A DNA stretch of 33,196 nt from an uncultured Oscillospiraceae bacterium (GTDB taxonomy: Bacteria > Bacillota > Clostridia > Oscillospirales > Oscillospiraceae), in assembly GCA_900759385.1 (NCBI GenBank), contig CAAEUZ010000076.1, forward strand, positions 1 to 33,196, in the 5' to 3' direction. Under the pieces are notes generated by a model. That model ran no database searches, was not told the origin of the DNA, and saw only the letters and a list, made by a program, of their open reading frames with translations. A program made the position numbers and the translations under genes. This document shows positions 24,715 to 33,196 of the stretch, in pieces. Each line of letters starts with the position of its first letter. Position 1 is the stretch's first letter.

Positions 24715-24744
24715 TTGTAGTATCCGCCCGCAAAAGTGTAGTAT
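24715..24744 (+). promoter_or_regulatory. putative promoter of the ECF sigma operon
   Basis: TTGTAG (24715-24720), 18 bp, TAGTAT (24739-24744), 30 bases before the sigma gene. TGTAGTAT is present twice (24716 and 24737), which might instead be an ECF autoregulatory element. Confidence 0.4.
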
Positions 24745-24773
24745 ACAGGTGAGGACGGAAAGGAGGTGCGCCG

Positions 24774-25331
24774 GTGGACGATTCGGATATTCTGGAGCTG
24801 TTCTTCGCGCGCTCGGAGAGGGCTGTCGCGGAGCTGGACGCCAAGTACGGCCGGCTGCTCCACGCCCTGGCCGGGAACATACTGGCCGACGAGCGTGACG
24901 CGGCCGAGTGCGTGAACGACGCCTACCTCGGCGCGTGGAACGCCATCCCTCCCGAGCGGCCGGAACGGCTGGCGGCGTACATATGCCGTATCGTGCGCAA
25001 CCTGTCCGTCAGGCGCCTGCGGCACGAGCACGCGGCCAAGCGCGCGGGGAACTACGCGCTGGCACTGGAAGAGCTCTCGGAGTGCCTGGCCGCGAACGAG
25101 ACCGTAGAGAGCGAGCTGGATGCACGGGAGCTTACGCGCTCTCTCGAGCGTTTCCTGGATACGCTCAGCGATGAGAACAAGGCCATTTTCCTGAGGCGCT
25201 ACTGGTTCGCGGACTCATGCGCCGATATAGCGCGCCGGACGGGGCTGACGGAGAAGAACGTGGGCGTGCGGCTGACCAGGCTGCGCAAACAGCTGAAAAA
25301 TTTCCTTGAGGACATGGAGGTGTATGTATGA
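24774..25331 (+). CDS. ECF-type RNA polymerase sigma factor
   Basis: 185 aa from GTG 24774 with AAAGGAGG upstream. Region 2 spans about residues 10-90 (ALAGNILADERDAAECVNDA, then YLGAWNAIPPERPERLAAYI and RIVRNLSVRRLR) and region 4 about 125-180 (LDTLSDENKAIFLRRYWFAD, then DIARRTGLTEKNVGVRLTRL). It overlaps the next gene by ATGA, the usual sigma/anti-sigma coupling. It directs a stress or envelope regulon of unknown content. Confidence 0.9.
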   Translation: MDDSDILELFFARSERAVAELDAKYGRLLHALAGNILADERDAAECVNDAYLGAWNAIPPERPERLAAYICRIVRNLSVRRLRHEHAAKRAGNYALALEELSECLAANETVESELDARELTRSLERFLDTLSDENKAIFLRRYWFADSCADIARRTGLTEKNVGVRLTRLRKQLKNFLEDMEVYV

Positions 25332-26311
25332 ACGTGGATATCCTCTCAGACGCCCTGGGCGGGATTGATTTGAAGTACGTGGAGCAGGCGGAGGCTTACC
25401 GGCGGCCGCGGGCAAGGGCGCGCCGCGCCGCGCGTCTGGTGGCGGCCGTCGTCGCGGCGGCGCTGCTGCTGGGCCTCGGTACCGTGGGCGTGGCCTCGGC
25501 GGTGTACGGCCGAAGCATGTCCGACCTGCTGGGTATGCTCTGGCAGCGGGATACGGGCACGCAGATGAGCGCTGAGCAGGCGGCGCTGGTCGCCGGTATG
25601 AGCCAGGAGGTGGGACTCAGCGAGACGTCAGGCGGCGTGACGGTCACCGTAACCTCCGCGCGCGTGAGCGGATATGACGCGTGGCTGCTGCTCCGCGTGG
25701 AGGGGCTGAAACTCCGCGACGGCCGGAAATACCGCTTCGGCGAGGTGGACATGTCCATGCCCGATACACAGGGCGGCTATAAAGGATGGGACGGCTATAC
25801 GTTCGTCTGTTACGGCATAGACGGAGACGGCGCGGCCATCTTCCTCATCAATTATTCAAGCGACAGGACCAAGCTGGGAGAGCGGGCGACGGAAGCCCTT
25901 GACGTCGGGCTTACGCTGCGGGACTTCAAGGAGGACGGGCGCGTGATAGCTGTCGGAGAGTGGAGCTTCGCCTTCACGCTGCAGCCCGGCGCGGAGGAAG
26001 AGAAGATGTCGCTGCCCGACACGGTTATAGAGATGAAGGATGCGTTCACTTCCGAAAGCGTTGACGTTGCCATGCGCAACATCGTTATCTCTCCGTCGGG
26101 GTACAGCTGCAATATTGATGGGGAGAACCTCTTCGTCCCGGGCGGCGAGACGGCTGTGCTCAGGAGCGGCGTTGAAGTGCCCATAGGCAGCGGCTGGAGC
26201 GAATCAAACGGCGACGGGAGCAGCACATATACCGGCATCTGGAAGTACCCGCTCAGCCTTGACGATGTCGTGCAGCTGCGTATGGGAGATACGGTTATAC
26301 CGGTGGAATAA
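25328..26311 (+). CDS. anti-sigma factor-like membrane protein
   Basis: 327 aa, start ATG overlapping the sigma stop. A short cytoplasmic N-terminus (~33 aa), one hydrophobic helix (about 36-60, LVAAVVAAALLLGLGTVGV) and a ~265-aa extracytoplasmic domain rich in beta strands make it a single-pass sensor, as in DUF4179-type partners of ECF sigma factors in Clostridia. There is no zinc-binding anti-sigma motif in the short N-terminus. The role is inferred from the operon and topology. Confidence 0.75.
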   Translation: MNVDILSDALGGIDLKYVEQAEAYRRPRARARRAARLVAAVVAAALLLGLGTVGVASAVYGRSMSDLLGMLWQRDTGTQMSAEQAALVAGMSQEVGLSETSGGVTVTVTSARVSGYDAWLLLRVEGLKLRDGRKYRFGEVDMSMPDTQGGYKGWDGYTFVCYGIDGDGAAIFLINYSSDRTKLGERATEALDVGLTLRDFKEDGRVIAVGEWSFAFTLQPGAEEEKMSLPDTVIEMKDAFTSESVDVAMRNIVISPSGYSCNIDGENLFVPGGETAVLRSGVEVPIGSGWSESNGDGSSTYTGIWKYPLSLDDVVQLRMGDTVIPVE

Positions 26312-26312
26312 C

Positions 26313-26339
26313 AAAAAAGCGCCCCCCGGGGCGCTTTTT
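26313..26339. terminator. bidirectional terminator
   Basis: AAAAAGCGCCCC-CC-GGGGCGCTTTTT, 12-bp perfect stem with A and T flanks, between the anti-sigma gene and the convergent flavoprotein operon. A second hairpin CGCAGCC/GGCTGCG lies at 26370-26390, right after the flavoprotein stop. Confidence 0.9.
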
Positions 26340-26394
26340 CATGTTCTGCGGGCAGTGCGGTACGAAGCGCGCAGCCGCCGTAAGGCTGCGGGCG

Positions 26395-27015
26395 CTATCT
26401 TATGAAGTTGGTAAAGCTGTCGTACTCATTGTCGGGCGGGGTGACGCCGCTGGCCTTGCCCAGCTCTATGCATTTCAGCAGCCAGGCCATGTTGCGGCCC
26501 AGGTTGCGCATGGTCTGCAGGCCCTCGGCGTCGCCGGCGGCCTGGCCGGGGGCCTGACCGAAGGCGTCGTTCCAGTAGCTGGAGGAGACGATGGGCATCT
26601 CGCAGATGGTGAAGTACTTGTTCAGCACGTCAAAGCTGGAGACCGTGCCTGCCCGGCGGGCCACGGCCACGGCCGCGGCGGGCTTATACCGGAAAGTCCC
26701 GGAGCCGGTGAAGAACAGGCGGTCGAGAAAGCTCATGAGAGAGCCGTTGGGCGAGGCGTAGTAGACCGGGGTGCCGACGACAAGGCCGTCGGCGGCCTCG
26801 AGCTTGAAGCGGAACTCGTTGACCGCGTCGTCTATTACGCATTTTCCCAGCCTGGCGCAGGCGCCGCAGGCCCGGCAGCCGGGGATTGCGCCGGCGCCTA
26901 TGTTCACCAGTTCGGTCTCAATACCGCAGCCGTTGAGCTCCTTGGCGCACTCTTCCAGCGCGGTGCGGGTGTTGCCCTTGGCGTTGGGGCTTCCGTTGAG
27001 AAGCATAACCTTCAT
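26395..27015 (-). CDS. flavodoxin-like NADPH-dependent FMN reductase/iron-sulfur flavoprotein
   Basis: 206 aa from ATG 27015 (GGAGG seven bases upstream; the ATG at 27021 is too close to that site). MKVMLLNGSPNAKGNTR is the FMN phosphate loop, GTPVYYASPNGSLMSFLDRL the second flavin loop. GCRACGACARLGKC resembles the cysteine cluster of iron-sulfur flavoproteins, although spacing is compact (Cx2Cx2Cx5C). It probably reduces small quinones, nitro compounds or another protein with NAD(P)H. It is last in a three-gene minus-strand operon. Confidence 0.85.
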   Translation of the reverse strand: MKVMLLNGSPNAKGNTRTALEECAKELNGCGIETELVNIGAGAIPGCRACGACARLGKCVIDDAVNEFRFKLEAADGLVVGTPVYYASPNGSLMSFLDRLFFTGSGTFRYKPAAAVAVARRAGTVSSFDVLNKYFTICEMPIVSSSYWNDAFGQAPGQAAGDAEGLQTMRNLGRNMAWLLKCIELGKASGVTPPDNEYDSFTNFIR

Positions 27016-27017
27016 GT

Positions 27018-28079
27018 TCATTCCTCCATAAGCGTTATGTTGAGCATCACCGGCGCGTGGTCGGAGTAATCGAAGCCGATGTCCATAGTCTCCACGCTCT
27101 CCACCTGCACGTTGGGAGAGACTATGAAGCCGTCGAGGACGTAATGCTGCTGCGTCCCGGCGTCATAGGGCTGGTTGTCCAGGCGGCAGGTGGGGGCCGA
27201 GCCGTCGCAGGCAAAGCTCCAGCCTTCGGGGAGCATGTCGTCCGTGAGCACACCGGGGGTCCAGTAGTCCTCGCTGAGTATGGGCCAGGTGTCCAGCGTG
27301 CCGGGAAAGGCCTGGTTGAAGTCGCCGCCCGCGACGACGTAGTTGCCCGCGGCGTACTCCGCCTCCAGCAGTTCCAGCAGGGCCGCCGTCTGCGCGGCTT
27401 TGCCCTCGCCGTCGTCATAGGCCTCGAGGTGGAGGTTGACACAGACGAGCTGGGAACCGGTGTCCGGCATGTCGTAGCGCGTTACCAGCAGGCAGCGCTT
27501 GAGGTTGGCCGTGCTTATGGGCCAGGAGAAGGGGCAGGGGAGGGCAATGCGCTCCGCCTCGCCGGAGACGGCGAAGTCCGAGAGCGTCATGAGGCCGCTG
27601 TTGACGCGGCCCATGGGCGGCCAGGGGAAGGGGACAAAGGGGCAGGAGTAGTTCATCGCGTAGGCGCTGGAGGCCGCGCTGAGCGCGGCGGATATGCCGC
27701 TCACCTCGTCCACGCGGTAGCTGCGCGCACTGTCCGAGTCCACCTCCTGGATAAAGTATATGTCGGCGCCGGCGCTGCTGAGTATATCAGCTGCGCCGCT
27801 GTAATATGTGTCGAAATCGCTGCGTTCGGGCTTGCCGGAGCCGGTTCCGCCGTCCATGACAAAATCCTCGTTGGCGCCCAGCCCGCAGTAGCCTATGTTC
27901 CAGGCCATCAGTGAGATGGAGTCCCCCGGCTCGACGGCCTCGCCGTAAGAGCTGACGGCGACCGGCTCCGCTTCGTCCGGGCGGAACTCCGTCACGGTGA
28001 GGAAGAGGACAAAGGCCGCGGCCAGCACCGCGACGATGCCGAGCGCTGCGAGGGCAAGCTTGAGCAGTTTTTTCCCCAT
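27018..28079 (-). CDS. membrane-anchored endonuclease/exonuclease/phosphatase-family protein
   Basis: 353 aa from ATG 28079, ten bases after the preceding stop; the longer reading frame overlaps that gene. An N-terminal helix (about residues 4-28, LLKLALAALGIVAVLAAAF) anchors or exports it. Motifs of the DNase I/sphingomyelinase fold follow: MAWNIGY, FIQEVD, VCVNLHLEA, GGDFNQAF and C-terminal FDYSDHAPVML, so the Mg-dependent catalytic site is complete. The substrate (nucleic acid, phospholipid or inositol phosphate) cannot be told. It ends 2 bases before the flavoprotein start. Confidence 0.83.
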   Translation of the reverse strand: MGKKLLKLALAALGIVAVLAAAFVLFLTVTEFRPDEAEPVAVSSYGEAVEPGDSISLMAWNIGYCGLGANEDFVMDGGTGSGKPERSDFDTYYSGAADILSSAGADIYFIQEVDSDSARSYRVDEVSGISAALSAASSAYAMNYSCPFVPFPWPPMGRVNSGLMTLSDFAVSGEAERIALPCPFSWPISTANLKRCLLVTRYDMPDTGSQLVCVNLHLEAYDDGEGKAAQTAALLELLEAEYAAGNYVVAGGDFNQAFPGTLDTWPILSEDYWTPGVLTDDMLPEGWSFACDGSAPTCRLDNQPYDAGTQQHYVLDGFIVSPNVQVESVETMDIGFDYSDHAPVMLNITLMEE

Positions 28080-28089
28080 GCGCGCCGTC

Positions 28090-29070
28090 TCAGTCCGTGT
28101 AATAGCGCCAGACCCTGCCGTCACTCTCCCGGCGCGCGCGGCCGCGGCACATGAGGTACTCCAGATGCGCCGCCGTCTCGCCCACGGCGAACCACTTTTG
28201 CGCCAGGGGGAAATCGGCCCAGGAGCTGGACTTGCCGCGCACGCGCCAGGTCATCCGGCCGGAGAGGTCATAGGCCGTGAGCCCGGGGCAGGCGTCCATT
28301 ATATCCAGCATCTCGCGTATGCGTATGCCGTGATGCTCGATGATGGTGCCTATGCGCTCGGCCATGGTGCCCGTGACCTGCCTGTGTCCGGGCAGGGGCA
28401 CGCGCACGTCGTAGATGCTGATATCCATCAGGCTGTGTACGTAATGCCCCAGCGGGTCGCTGAAGTTGGGCCAGGTGGTGATGTTGGGCGTGATATTGAA
28501 CAGCACGTGGTCGCCCAGGAACATGACCTTGCCGGCCTTGTCATAGAGGCATATGTGCCCGGGGGTGTGGCCCGGGGTCTCTATTACCTGGAGCTTGTGT
28601 CCGCCGTAGGAGAGCATGTCCCCGTCGGCCACATAGGTGAACTCGATGGGCTTGTCCTGCGAGTACTTCATGCTGGGTGAGTCGTTGAGATGGGTGAGCT
28701 CCTCCTCGGAGAAGCCGTCGCTGAGGTACTCGGCATAGCGCAGATTGGCGTTGGACACGAGGCCGTGGAGGATGCGCTCGCCGTCCTCGCGGCTTATATA
28801 CACCTTTGAGCTGGGCGAGGCCAGTTCAGGAGCCAGGCCGGAGTGGTCCGAGTGCAGGTGGGTGAGGAAGATGTCCGCCTTGTTCATATCTATGCCGAGC
28901 TCGGCAAGGCCGGTGGTCAGGGCCTCGCGGCACTCGGGCATGCGAAAGCCCGTGTCTATGACGAGGGAACGCTTGCCGTCCTTGATAACGTAGGAGTTGA
29001 GGCATTTGAGCGGGTTCCCCGGCAGAGGCACGGGTATGGTATAAATATTGTCTTCGATGTGGGTATACAT
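28090..29070 (-). CDS. metallo-beta-lactamase-fold hydrolase
   Basis: 326 aa from ATG 29070 with GGAG upstream. The metal site HLHSDH (in FLTHLHSDHSG), then ETPGHTPGHICLYDKAG and LGDHVLF, are canonical for glyoxalase II-like MBL proteins. A C-terminal helical extension of ~90 residues (MAERIGTIIEHHGIRIREML) is typical of the subgroup related to thioesterases. It opens the minus-strand operon; a -10-like TAAAAT with TGC sits at 29113-29108. Substrate is unknown. Confidence 0.88.
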   Translation of the reverse strand: MYTHIEDNIYTIPVPLPGNPLKCLNSYVIKDGKRSLVIDTGFRMPECREALTTGLAELGIDMNKADIFLTHLHSDHSGLAPELASPSSKVYISREDGERILHGLVSNANLRYAEYLSDGFSEEELTHLNDSPSMKYSQDKPIEFTYVADGDMLSYGGHKLQVIETPGHTPGHICLYDKAGKVMFLGDHVLFNITPNITTWPNFSDPLGHYVHSLMDISIYDVRVPLPGHRQVTGTMAERIGTIIEHHGIRIREMLDIMDACPGLTAYDLSGRMTWRVRGKSSSWADFPLAQKWFAVGETAAHLEYLMCRGRARRESDGRVWRYYTD

Positions 29071-29163
29071 GTATCTGTCTCCATTTCCTTCTGATTGTGC
29101 TGGTGAAATTTTAGCACACTTTATTTAAATGGAACAGCCCCCAAAAACAATTTTTTGCCCGAA

Positions 29164-29589
29164 TCAGCGTTTAAAAATTATCACGCCGGCTATCATAAGC
29201 GCGGCGCCCAGCGCCTTTGACCACGTGAGGGGCACGCGCTCCGTGCCCATGAGCCCCAGGGCGTCTATGGCCCCGGCAGTCAGCAGCTGGCTGACCAGGA
29301 TGATGCTGACCGCCGTGGCCGGGGTGAGCGCGTGCATGCCCAGCATGACCGTCAGGGTTATGACCAGGCCCAGCACGCCGCCGAGCATATACAGCCAGTT
29401 GGTCTCTCCCAGGGCCGAAAAGCTCCCGTCCCGGTGGAAAATCAGCACGCCCAGCGCCAGGACGGCCGCCGTGGCCTGTACAAAAGCGTTGGCCTCGCTG
29501 GTGCCTATGCTCTCGCCCAGGCGGGTGTTCATAACCCCCTGGATACTCATTGCAGCGCCCGCCGCTATGCATATAATGATTCCGAACAT
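29164..29589 (-). CDS. DMT-type small membrane transporter (YdcZ/DUF606-like)
   Basis: 141 aa, five hydrophobic segments. The start (MFGIIICIAAGAAMSIQGVM, then NTRLGE) and the pattern AGAIDALGLMG match the DUF606 family of half-size drug/metabolite transporters, which work as dimers. Start at 29589 has only a weak ribosome site. It stands alone on the minus strand, divergent from pheB. Confidence 0.82.
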   Translation of the reverse strand: MFGIIICIAAGAAMSIQGVMNTRLGESIGTSEANAFVQATAAVLALGVLIFHRDGSFSALGETNWLYMLGGVLGLVITLTVMLGMHALTPATAVSIILVSQLLTAGAIDALGLMGTERVPLTWSKALGAALMIAGVIIFKR

Positions 29590-29665
29590 CGGGTAATTCG
29601 CCGCCTTTCGTCATTTCGTTGAATCCACCGTGCGCGGACAGGCAATGTTTTTTGAATAATGCCAC

Positions 29666-29694
29666 TTGTGTCCGGGGCGCGGATGTGCTATAAA
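29666..29694 (+). promoter_or_regulatory. promoter of the pheB-hom operon
   Basis: TTGTGT (29666-29671), 17 bp, TATAAA (29689-29694) with TGC extended -10, 57 bases before pheB. Confidence 0.6.
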
Positions 29695-29751
29695 TAGTGT
29701 ACGTGGCAAGAATACATTCGACCGTCTGTTGAGGACGCCGGGAGGTGCTTT

Positions 29752-30198
29752 ATGACTGCTAGAGCCAAACCTAAATACTATCTCGTGGAGGCAGGGGTGC
29801 TGCCCGAGGTGTTTATCAAGGTCACCGAGGCCAAGGAGCTGCTGGAGACCGGCGAGGTGCGCACGGTCGCCGAGGCCGTGGAGCGCGTGGGCATCTCCCG
29901 CAGCGCTTTCTATAAATACAAGGACTCGGTGATGCCGTTCCGCGACATGCGCCACGGCAGCATAGTGACCTTCAACGCGCTGCTGCGCGACAAGAAGGGC
30001 GTTTTGAGCTCCCTGCTCGCTATTTTTGCCGATGCGGGCGCAAATATTCTCACTATAAACCAGAGCATACCCAATAACGGCACCGCGCCCGTGACCATAT
30101 CGGCGATCACGGAGAACATGACGGAGAGCCTGGACGAATTCATAGAACAGGTCCGCAGCCTCTACGGCGTCATCAGGTTTGACGCCCTGGCAGGCTGA
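29752..30198 (+). CDS. pheB: ACT domain-containing protein, PheB/UPF0735 family
   Basis: 148 aa, start after GGGAGGTGC. Residues 1-60 hold a helix-turn-helix-like segment (TVAEAVERVGISRSAFYKYK) and 70-145 an ACT domain (VTFNALLRDKKGVLSSLLAI, then NILTINQSIPNNGTAPVTIS). PheB proteins are thought to sense an amino acid and are regularly next to hom, as here. It is probably regulatory; the older link to chorismate mutase is not supported by any catalytic motif. Confidence 0.88.
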   Translation: MTARAKPKYYLVEAGVLPEVFIKVTEAKELLETGEVRTVAEAVERVGISRSAFYKYKDSVMPFRDMRHGSIVTFNALLRDKKGVLSSLLAIFADAGANILTINQSIPNNGTAPVTISAITENMTESLDEFIEQVRSLYGVIRFDALAG

Positions 30199-30217
30199 GC
30201 AGGGAGGGAGAAGAGAC

Positions 30218-31429
30218 ATGGTTAAAGTCGCAATACTCGGCATAGGAGTTGTCGGCGGCGGCACCGCGGAGGTGCTGACCAAGAACCGCGACCTTATAGC
30301 GCGGCGCGCCGGCAGCGAGATAGAGGTAAAATATATAGTCTGCCGCAAGCCCCGGCCGGACCACCCCTTTGCCAGCCTCATTGTCCACGATATAGAGACG
30401 GTGGCGAATGACCCGGAGGTAAAAGTGGTCGCCGAATGCATAGGCGGCGCCACGCTGGCTTACGAGTACGTCAAGCGCTGCCTCTCGGCGGGCAAGAGCG
30501 TCGTCACCTCTAACAAGGAGCTGGTGGCCGAGAAGGGCCTGGAGCTCACGGCCCTGGCCCGGAAGATGGGCGTGAACTTCCTCTTTGAGGCAAGCGTGGG
30601 CGGGGGAATACCGATCCTGCGCCCCATCTGCCAGTGCCTGGCGGCGAACGAGATAAGCTCGGTCTGCGGCATACTCAACGGCACGACCAACTATATACTC
30701 ACCGAGATGATCCAGATGGGCAAGAGCTTCGAGCAGGCCCTGCGCGAGGCGCAGCAGAAGGGTTACGCCGAGGCCGACCCCACGGCGGACGTGGAGGGCA
30801 TAGATGCCGGGCGCAAGATCTGCATCCTCGCCGACCTCTGCTTTGGCAAGAACGTGGCGCCCGGCGCCATCACCACGGAGGGTATCACGAAGATAACCCC
30901 GGCGGACATAGAGTGCGCCCGCGCGCTGGGCTATAAGATCAAGCTGCTCGGGCGCGCCATGCGCACCGGCCCCAACAGCGTCACCGCTTTTGTGGCGCCG
31001 CACCTCGTCTCGCGGGCCAACCCGCTCGCCAATGTGGACGGGGTCATGAACGGCATCTCGGTGCGCGGCGACGCAGTGGGGGAGGCCATGTTCTTCGGGC
31101 CAGGCGCGGGCAGCCTGCCCACGGCCAGTGCGGTGGCGGCGGACATCATAGACTGTGTGCGCGACCCCCACACCCGCACCTACACGGGCTGGTGGCCGAG
31201 CGAACCCGGCTACGTGACCGCGCCGGACAAGATATCCTGCCGCTGGATGGTGCGCACGGCCTCGCCGCTGGCCGACATAGCCGCCGCCTTCTCCGGAGTG
31301 CGCTTTATCAGCGCGCCGAACGCCGCTGCCGACGAGTACTCCTTTGTCACCGGATATATGTCCGGCGAGGAGCTCAAGGCCAGGACCGCGGGCATGAGCG
31401 TGCTGGCCAGGTACAGGGTGCTGGACTGA
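30218..31429 (+). CDS. hom: homoserine dehydrogenase
   Basis: 403 aa from ATG 30218 (AGGGAGGGAG upstream). It reduces aspartate semialdehyde to homoserine for threonine and methionine. NAD(P) motif GIGVVGGGTAEVL at the N-terminus, then FEASVGGGIPI, GILNGTTNYILTEM and AEADPTADVEGIDAGRK of the active site, and a short C-terminal ACT-like region, so length and domains are typical for Gram-positives. It follows pheB by 19 bases and precedes lysC. Confidence 0.96.
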   Translation: MVKVAILGIGVVGGGTAEVLTKNRDLIARRAGSEIEVKYIVCRKPRPDHPFASLIVHDIETVANDPEVKVVAECIGGATLAYEYVKRCLSAGKSVVTSNKELVAEKGLELTALARKMGVNFLFEASVGGGIPILRPICQCLAANEISSVCGILNGTTNYILTEMIQMGKSFEQALREAQQKGYAEADPTADVEGIDAGRKICILADLCFGKNVAPGAITTEGITKITPADIECARALGYKIKLLGRAMRTGPNSVTAFVAPHLVSRANPLANVDGVMNGISVRGDAVGEAMFFGPGAGSLPTASAVAADIIDCVRDPHTRTYTGWWPSEPGYVTAPDKISCRWMVRTASPLADIAAAFSGVRFISAPNAAADEYSFVTGYMSGEELKARTAGMSVLARYRVLD

Positions 31430-31519
31430 ACCGGCCGCGTCCGGCGGATACCGGGGCGCATATTATAATGATGTAACGGCGTCAGGCCGCTCAAACAGTT
31501 TTTTGGAGGGACATATCCC

Positions 31520-32725
31520 ATGCTCATAGTACAGAAATTCGGCGGCAGCTCCGTGGCAAACGCCGAGAGGGTCCGGCATGTGGCCGGAATAATCGCAGAC
31601 AACTACTCCGAGGGCCACGACATAGTGGTCGTGCTCAGCGCCCAGGGGGACACCACAGACGACCTCATAGAGAAGGCCCGGGAGCTCAATCCCCGGCCCA
31701 GCAAGCGCGAGATGGACGTTTTGCTCTCCACCGGCGAGCAGCAGAGCGTGGCGCTGATGGCCATGGCGCTCGAGGCCATGGGCCTGCCCGTCGTCTCGCT
31801 CACCGGCTGGCAGGTGGGCCTGGAGACGAACACCACCTACGGCAGCGCGCGCATAGTGCGCGTGTCCACCGAGCGCATACGGCGCGAGCTCGACAAGCGG
31901 CGCATAGTCATTGTGGCGGGCTTCCAGGGCGTGGACCGCAACGACGACATCACCACCCTGGGCCGCGGCGGCTCGGACACCACCGCCGTCGCCATAGCAG
32001 CCGTGCTGCACGCGGACAAATGCCAGATATATACCGACGTCGAGGGCGTGTACACCGCCGACCCGCGCAAGGTCAAGGGCGCGCGCAAGCTCGACGAGAT
32101 AACCTACGACGAGATGCTTGAGCTCGCCAGCCTGGGCGCACAGGTGCTCATGAACCGCTCGGTGGAGCTCGCCAAACGCTACGGCGTTATAATCGAAGTG
32201 CTTTCCAGCATGGTGCGGAAGCCCGGCACAAAAGTTAAGGAGGTCGCAAGACGAATGGAAGAGATGAAGATAAGCGGCATAGCAAAGGATAACGACGTCG
32301 CGCGCATAGTCGTGGTCGGAGTGCCCGACGAGCCCGGCATGGCCTTCCGCGTGTTCAACACCATGGCCCGCGCCAAGATAAACGTGGACATAATCCTCCA
32401 GAGCTACGGCAAGGAGGGGACGAACGATATCAGCTTCACCGTCCCCCTCGCAGACGCGGACCGTGCCGCCGAAGCGCTCGAGGAGCTCAAGGAGTCGCTC
32501 TGCTTCGACCACCTGAGCGTGGACACCAACGTCTGCAAGGTAAGCATAGTCGGCGCCGGCATGATGAGCGCGAGCGGCATCGCCGCCCTCATGTTCGAGG
32601 CCCTCTACGACGCCAAGATCAACATCCAGATGATATCCACCAGCGAGATCAAGGTCAGCGTCCTCATCAATAAGGACTACGCCGACCAGGCAGTGCAGGC
32701 CATCCATAACAAGTTCTTCGGATAA
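31520..32725 (+). CDS. lysC: aspartate kinase
   Basis: 401 aa from ATG 31520 after TTGGAGGG. It phosphorylates aspartate, the first step to lysine, threonine and methionine. KFGGSS at the start, the kinase core to ~245 (GRGGSDTTAVAIA, YTADPRKV), and two C-terminal ACT domains (VVVGVPDEPGMAFRVF; VSIVGAGMMSASGIAALMF) give the feedback-inhibited form. A TATAAT at about 31463-31468 may give it its own promoter; otherwise it is co-transcribed with hom. Confidence 0.96.
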   Translation: MLIVQKFGGSSVANAERVRHVAGIIADNYSEGHDIVVVLSAQGDTTDDLIEKARELNPRPSKREMDVLLSTGEQQSVALMAMALEAMGLPVVSLTGWQVGLETNTTYGSARIVRVSTERIRRELDKRRIVIVAGFQGVDRNDDITTLGRGGSDTTAVAIAAVLHADKCQIYTDVEGVYTADPRKVKGARKLDEITYDEMLELASLGAQVLMNRSVELAKRYGVIIEVLSSMVRKPGTKVKEVARRMEEMKISGIAKDNDVARIVVVGVPDEPGMAFRVFNTMARAKINVDIILQSYGKEGTNDISFTVPLADADRAAEALEELKESLCFDHLSVDTNVCKVSIVGAGMMSASGIAALMFEALYDAKINIQMISTSEIKVSVLINKDYADQAVQAIHNKFFG

Positions 32726-32729
32726 TATA

Positions 32730-32843
32730 CCAGGGGGGACGCCGTCCCCCCTGGCTGCGCGTCATAAATGCCGCGATGCCCTCTGTCCCGGCACGGCAAG
32801 GCGGCTCAGGATATGGTTCAGCCCGGGGCACAGCCCCGGGCTG
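32730..32843. terminator. two hairpins after lysC
   Basis: CCAGGGGGGAC-GCC-GTCCCCCCTGG (32730-32754) and CAGCCCGGGGC-ACA-GCCCCGGGCTG (32819-32843), both perfect and GC-rich but without T-runs. The first probably ends lysC transcripts; the second lies 30 bases before the next gene and could attenuate it. Confidence 0.55.
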
Positions 32844-32872
32844 ATGAAAAGATCGTGTGGGAGGGATAAGCC

Positions 32873-33196
32873 TTGTACGAACTCGTAAAAATCACCGACC
32901 AGTCATATTACATCGAGTCACCGGCCAAAATCGGGGTCTATGTCACCGGCGGCGGCGTATACCTGATCGACGCCGGCAACGACAGGGACGCGGGGCGCAG
33001 GGTGCGCAAGGTGCTCGACGAGCAGGGCTGGAAGCTGCTGGGCATACTCGTCACGCACTCGAACGCTGATCACATAGGCGGCTGCCAGTATCTGCAGCGG
33101 CAGACCGGCTGCAAGGTTTTCGCGCCGGGCATAGAGGCCCAGTTCACGCGCTCCCCGCTGCTCGAGCCCAGCTTCCTGTACGGCGGGGACCCGCCC
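32873..33196 (+). CDS. metallo-beta-lactamase-fold hydrolase, partial (3' end outside window)
   Basis: First 108 codons from TTG 32873, which has GGGAGGGAT upstream. The start YELVKITDQSYYIESPAKIG and VYLIDAGND, then LVTHSNADHIGGCQYLQ, fit the MBL fold; the first metal-motif His-x-His is replaced by His-Ser-Asn (HSNADH), as in some family members with altered metal sites. It is cut by the window edge. Confidence 0.82.
   Translation, partial: MYELVKITDQSYYIESPAKIGVYVTGGGVYLIDAGNDRDAGRRVRKVLDEQGWKLLGILVTHSNADHIGGCQYLQRQTGCKVFAPGIEAQFTRSPLLEPSFLYGGDPP

Noticed and set aside
31463..32707. 414-codon minus-strand ORF
   Set aside because: Antisense shadow of lysC.

Overview
The window looks like the chromosome of a GC-rich, spore-forming gut-type Clostridia (Oscillospiraceae/Ruminococcaceae-like; this is inferred from gene content, not from a marker gene). 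Support comes from a SpoVT homologue, Firmicutes-type ribosome binding sites, a pheB-hom-lysC amino-acid operon, a BaiCD-like flavin oxidoreductase and a type I-C-like CRISPR array. Host genes flank a ~19.2 kb integrated mobile element.

Left host segment (1-4944): a 15-repeat CRISPR array runs left to right with its degenerate end at 987 (leader and cas genes lie outside the window). It is followed by a terminator and a minus-strand pair: an old-yellow-enzyme/4Fe-4S flavin oxidoreductase and a SnoaL/BaiE-like protein. These are divergent from a TetR regulator, with operator-like palindromes between. A DUF3788 gene, a 32-bp perfect palindrome and a sigma-G-like promoter then lead into spoVT.

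Mobile element (about 5039-24210): spoVT is cut after codon 33. Its first 33 codons are at 4945-5043 and its remaining ~147 codons at 24216-24659, in frame with the 3' end of a large serine recombinase gene. An 8-bp identity (GGCGACCC) marks both junctions. Joining the outer halves restores a ~180-aa SpoVT; joining the inner halves gives a ~598-aa recombinase with a 23-aa tail of its own. Integration therefore swaps the C-termini of two proteins. Cargo, left to right: a BRO-N protein, a metallophosphoesterase, a small HTH protein, a GmrSD-like DUF262/DUF1524 protein, an AT-rich membrane protein, type III Mod, an AT-rich unknown, type III Res, a structured non-coding stretch, a sigma-region-4-like protein, a CHC2 zinc-finger protein, a primase/helicase, a symmetric GTAC palindrome (possible origin), a small unknown, a DUF4143 ATPase and the recombinase. 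No capsid, portal, relaxase or conjugation gene is visible. It reads as a self-replicating, defence-carrying, skin-like element in a sporulation gene.

Right host segment (24660-33196): an ECF sigma/anti-sigma pair; a convergent minus-strand operon (MBL hydrolase, membrane-anchored endonuclease/phosphatase-fold protein, flavodoxin-like protein); a DMT-type membrane protein; then pheB-hom-lysC for aspartate-family amino acids and the start of another MBL-fold gene cut by the window edge.

All calls are from reading the sequence; no database or folding program was run.
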